The notes under the pieces were generated by a model, which ran no database searches, was not told the DNA's origin, and worked only from the letters and a program-made list of their open reading frames with translations. A stretch of DNA of 64,000 nucleotides from Streptomyces paludis (GTDB lineage Bacteria > Actinomycetota > Actinomycetes > Streptomycetales > Streptomycetaceae), in contig NZ_CP031194.1 of assembly GCF_003344965.1 (NCBI RefSeq), positions 7,254,001-7,318,000 of the forward strand, given 5' to 3'. Every line of letters starts with the position of its first letter. Within the stretch, counting starts at the first letter, position 1. Positions 63,466 through 64,000 of this stretch are shown here, in pieces. A program made the position numbers and the translations under genes.

Positions 63466-64000
63466 TCAGTCCTGGCCGCGCGCGTGCCGGAAGCGGGCCA
63501 GGCCGTCGGCGAGGTCGATCAGGGGCCCCGGGTAGTCCGGCCGCGCGGGGTCGTCCTCGCGCAGCCGCCACGGTTCGTGGACGAAGGCGGTCGCCACGTC
63601 GCGCAGCTCCGGCACCCAGCGGCGGACGTACGCGCCCTCGGGGTCGAACCGCTTTCCCTGGCGTACGGGGTTGAGGACGCGGTTCGGGCGGGTGTCGGTG
63701 CCGGTTCCGGCGACCCACTGCCAGTTGAGCTGGTTGTTGACGACATCGCCGTCCACCAGGAGGTCCAGGAAGTGCCGGGCGCCGACCCGCCAGTCCACGT
63801 ACAGCGTCTTCGTCAGGAAGCTCGCCGCCAGCAGGCGTGCCCGGTTGTGCATCCAGCCCTCGTGGCGCAACTGGCGCATCGCGGCGTCCACCACCGGATA
63901 GCCGGTACGGCCCTCCCGCCACGCCGTCACGTCCTCGGCCGCGTCGTCCTCGGTGAGCCAGCGGTCGTGCCGGGGACGGTAGTCGCGTACCGACGTCTCC
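63466..64000 (-). CDS. Deoxyribodipyrimidine photolyase, C-terminal part
   Basis: The gene runs off the right end of the window; about 178 C-terminal residues are present. The FAD-binding helical domain is recognisable: TGYPVVDAAMRQLRHEGWMH, NRARLLAASFLTKTLYVDWR, DVVNNQLNWQWVAGTG and DPEGAYVRRWVPEL. These fit class I CPD photolyase/cryptochrome proteins, which use FADH- and blue light to split pyrimidine dimers. The antenna-binding N-terminus is outside the window. Confidence 0.93.
   Translation of the reverse strand, partial: ETSVRDYRPRHDRWLTEDDAAEDVTAWREGRTGYPVVDAAMRQLRHEGWMHNRARLLAASFLTKTLYVDWRVGARHFLDLLVDGDVVNNQLNWQWVAGTGTDTRPNRVLNPVRQGKRFDPEGAYVRRWVPELRDVATAFVHEPWRLREDDPARPDYPGPLIDLADGLARFRHARGQD

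Overview
The window is high-GC DNA with GTG/TTG starts, G+C-rich third positions, rare TTA codons, Tat signals and dense MmyB, TetR, GntR and SDR families. This points to Streptomyces or a close actinobacterial relative, probably an accessory region. No rRNA, tRNA or CRISPR array was seen. Most calls rest on protein family recognition from motifs. Adenylation-domain specificities are read by eye from the eight pocket positions and are predictions.

Layout. 1-2.8 kb: debris of a Tn3-type transposon around a divergent TetR/SDR pair with repeated operator-like palindromes. 2.8-9.7 kb: a six-gene minus-strand operon (binding protein, two permeases, two dehydrogenases, a DapA-type aldolase) facing a GntR/FCD regulator. 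It looks like uptake and breakdown of a sugar or sugar-acid; no ATPase is encoded. 10-12.2 kb: an MFS transporter and a small secreted double-psi beta-barrel protein. 12.4-18.3 kb: a secreted serine-hydrolase-like protein, VanZ and a two-component system, convergent with an ABC transporter.

18.5-30.1 kb: a compact reductive NRPS locus. It has a free carrier protein, a free adenylation enzyme (valine-like pocket), a C-A-T-R synthetase (proline-like pocket, NAD(P)H thioester reductase), an SDR, two aldo-keto reductases (one Tat-exported) and an MFS exporter beside an MmyB-type regulator. The domain set predicts a dipeptide aldehyde that could close to a cyclic imine. Between the adenylation gene and the synthetase lies a degenerate 14-15 bp tandem repeat array.

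30.2-42.5 kb: a second MmyB-like protein without a DNA-binding domain; a three-gene membrane redox unit (small TM protein, flavocytochrome reductase, flavodoxin lipoprotein); a minus-strand operon of acyl-CoA ligase, enoyl-CoA hydratase, SDR and CocE/NonD hydrolase ending in a decayed alpha/beta hydrolase; then a DUF89 protein and a lipoprotein.

42.8-60 kb: one 16.9 kb gene for a five-module NRPS, C-A-T, C-A-T, C-A-T, dual C/E-A-T, C-A-T-TE, with an MbtH partner and a very strong terminator. The reading is acyl/aryl-(Ser-like)-Asn-D-(bulky hydrophobic)-Phe-Pro. Its first condensation domain carries a TTA codon, suggesting bldA control. Modules 3, 4 and 5 show recent internal recombination. 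60.3-64 kb: a ricin-type lectin, a TetR regulator with a DHA2 exporter, and a photolyase running off the end.
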